NCBI GenBank assembly: GCA_903939355.1
Contig: CAJAHC010000029.1
Coordinates: forward strand, 1 to 6,782
Direction: 5' to 3'
DNA length: 6,782 bases
Source of the DNA: an uncultured Methylococcaceae bacterium
Lineage (GTDB): Bacteria > Pseudomonadota > Gammaproteobacteria > Methylococcales > Methylomonadaceae
Shown here: positions 5,562-6,782 of the stretch, piece after piece
Layout of the letters: every line of letters starts with the position of its first letter
Position numbering within the stretch: position 1 is the first letter of the stretch
Made by a program: the position numbers and the translations under genes
The notes under the pieces: model-generated
What the model was told of the DNA's origin: nothing
The model's database searches: none
Seen by the model: the letters and a program-made list of their open reading frames with translations, nothing else

Positions 5562-6782
5562 CAGCCAACCATACCGGAAAAGCATCCGAATAGGTTTCCC
5601 AAACAGCTTTACCGGCAGCCAGCTCATTGTCCGTCAACAAACACTGATCCAATTCCTGACGCGCTTGATCGACATTAATGTTTTGGCCAATAAAAAGCAG
5701 CTCCTTCCGACTGTCGCCAAATTGGATCGGATGTCAACGAGCATCTCTTCAGGCCATTCTGCTTCTGGCACAGACTCCCACCAACGACCCGCACAGCCAT
5801 GCTGCATGGTGCCACCCGCTTGTGACCAACTCCCTACCCAGTTCGGTCTTGTTGCCAGCCAGAAAAAGCCTTTGGAACGCAGCAAGGTGCCGTTATGCCA
5901 ATCGTCACGATGCAGATAATCGTAAAACCGCTCGGGATGAAACGGCTTGCGTGCAGCGTAAACAAAGCTCGAAATGCCGTATTCTTCGGTTTCCGGGGTG
6001 TGGCTGCCGCGCATTTCTTGCAGACAACCGGGCGCTTGCTCGGCTTGTTCGAAATTGAAGCGTTCGGTGTTGATGATTTTTTGTAGAGGCACTTGCCCCA
6101 TCACCATCGGGATAATTTCAGCGTCGCGATTTAAGGATTTAAGGATGGCTGTTAAATTCGCCAGTTCGTCGATGCACACCAAATCGGCTTTAGAAATCAG
6201 AATCACGTTGCTGAATTCAACTTGCTCGACCAATAAATCGGCAATATTGCGTTCATCCTCCGCGCCCAGCTCGGCATGTATGTCTTTCAAGGATTGCGCT
6301 TCGAGGTAATCGCGCATGAAGTTGACCGCATCAACCACCGTCACCATCGTATCCAGATTGGAAATATCCGACAAACTAACACCGTCGTCATCACGAAAGG
6401 TAAATGTTTCGGCAATCGGCATTGGTTCTGCGATACCGGTTGATTCAATCAATAAATAATCAAAGCGATCGGCTTTAGCCAATTCAGCAATTTCCACCAA
6501 CAAATCTTCACGCAAGGTGCAGCAGATGCAGCCGTTGCTCATTTCCACCAGTTTTTCTTCGGCGCGATTAAGGACACCCTCGTTTTTAAGGAGCGCGGCA
6601 TCAATATTAATTTCACTCATATCATTGACGATTACGGCTATTTTTAAGCCCTCTCGATTGGCAAGAATATGATTAAGCAGGGTGGTTTTACCTGCCCCTA
6701 AAAAGCCGGATAAAACCGTAACGGGTAATAGTTTATTAGTCATAAACGTTTTTTAGCGAGTTCTGTTATCGCTGACGGTTAA
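5465..6782 (-). repeat. Long inverted repeat, right copy (zigA unit)
   Basis: This is the reverse-oriented partner of 395-1725. Its 1318 bp are exactly 13 bp shorter than the left copy, and the difference is a single gap near 5718-5723. The first 62 bp from the outer end (6782-6721), including all 39 bp of noncoding leader, are identical to the left copy. Homology reaches the last base of the window, so the repeat may be longer. The inner boundary at 5465 lies inside the small membrane gene. Confidence 0.95.
5554..6743 (-). pseudogene. zigA: Second zigA copy, frameshifted near the C-terminus
   Basis: This minus-strand paralogue of the left zigA starts with the same residues ([20 protein letters not shown]) and keeps Walker A, CICC, ESTG and SKAD. 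Relative to the left copy it lacks 13 bp equivalent to about 1457-1469, after codon 341. The frame then runs 28 unrelated residues to a stop at 5634, giving 369 aa. The native last ~61 residues, including LVFIG of the CobW_C domain, are lost. Past the deletion the original frame remains well conserved down to its own stop at 5554-5556, two codons earlier than in the left copy, so the deletion is probably recent. The GTPase domain is whole, so a shortened but active protein is possible. Strain polymorphism or a sequencing error could also explain it. Confidence 0.8.

Noticed and set aside
5476..6309. Plus-strand ORFs over the right zigA copy
   Set aside because: They are antisense to the recognisable zigA paralogue and have no motifs of their own.
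395..6782. Inverted repeats as the ends of a transposon
   Set aside because: The repeats are a coding gene unit, no transposase or target-site duplication is visible, and the enclosed genes form an ordinary zinc operon.

Overview
The window is a zinc-handling gene cluster from a Gram-negative bacterium. An outer-membrane TonB-dependent receptor tail and families well known from zinc regulons point to a proteobacterium, most likely a gammaproteobacterium. Base composition looks moderate, slightly AT-rich by eye. A methanotroph-like gammaproteobacterium is only a guess.

Layout, left to right. Positions 1-221 hold the last ~72 residues of a TonB-dependent receptor resembling the zinc receptor ZnuD. 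A 212-bp gap follows, with a Zur-box-like palindrome at its left end. Then comes a compact rightward gene run: zigA (zinc GTPase, COG0523), a 78-aa two-helix membrane protein that resembles the first two helices of a ZIP transporter, a full ZIP-family transporter, a DUF1826 protein, a YjiA-like COG0523 GTPase and a third, different COG0523 GTPase. Several junctions overlap or lie within a few bases, which suggests one operon. From 5465 to the right edge, in the opposite orientation, lies a second copy of zigA with its leader and the start of the small membrane gene. This copy has a 13-bp deletion that frameshifts its C-terminus.

The cluster therefore sits between two long inverted repeats (395-1725 and 5465-6782). 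I aligned them by hand. They are about 97% identical over the first 422 bp, about 80% over the middle ~660 aligned positions and about 94-95% over the last 236 bp. The only length difference I found is the 13-bp deletion. This mosaic suggests recombination or gene conversion at the repeat ends, and the geometry would allow inversion of the 3.7-kb block between them.

Working model (family knowledge plus inference): under zinc starvation the outer-membrane receptor and the ZIP permease bring in zinc. The COG0523 GTPases deliver or prioritise zinc to client proteins. DUF1826 has an unknown role and carries an HxD...H...R pattern reminiscent of double-stranded beta-helix metalloenzymes.
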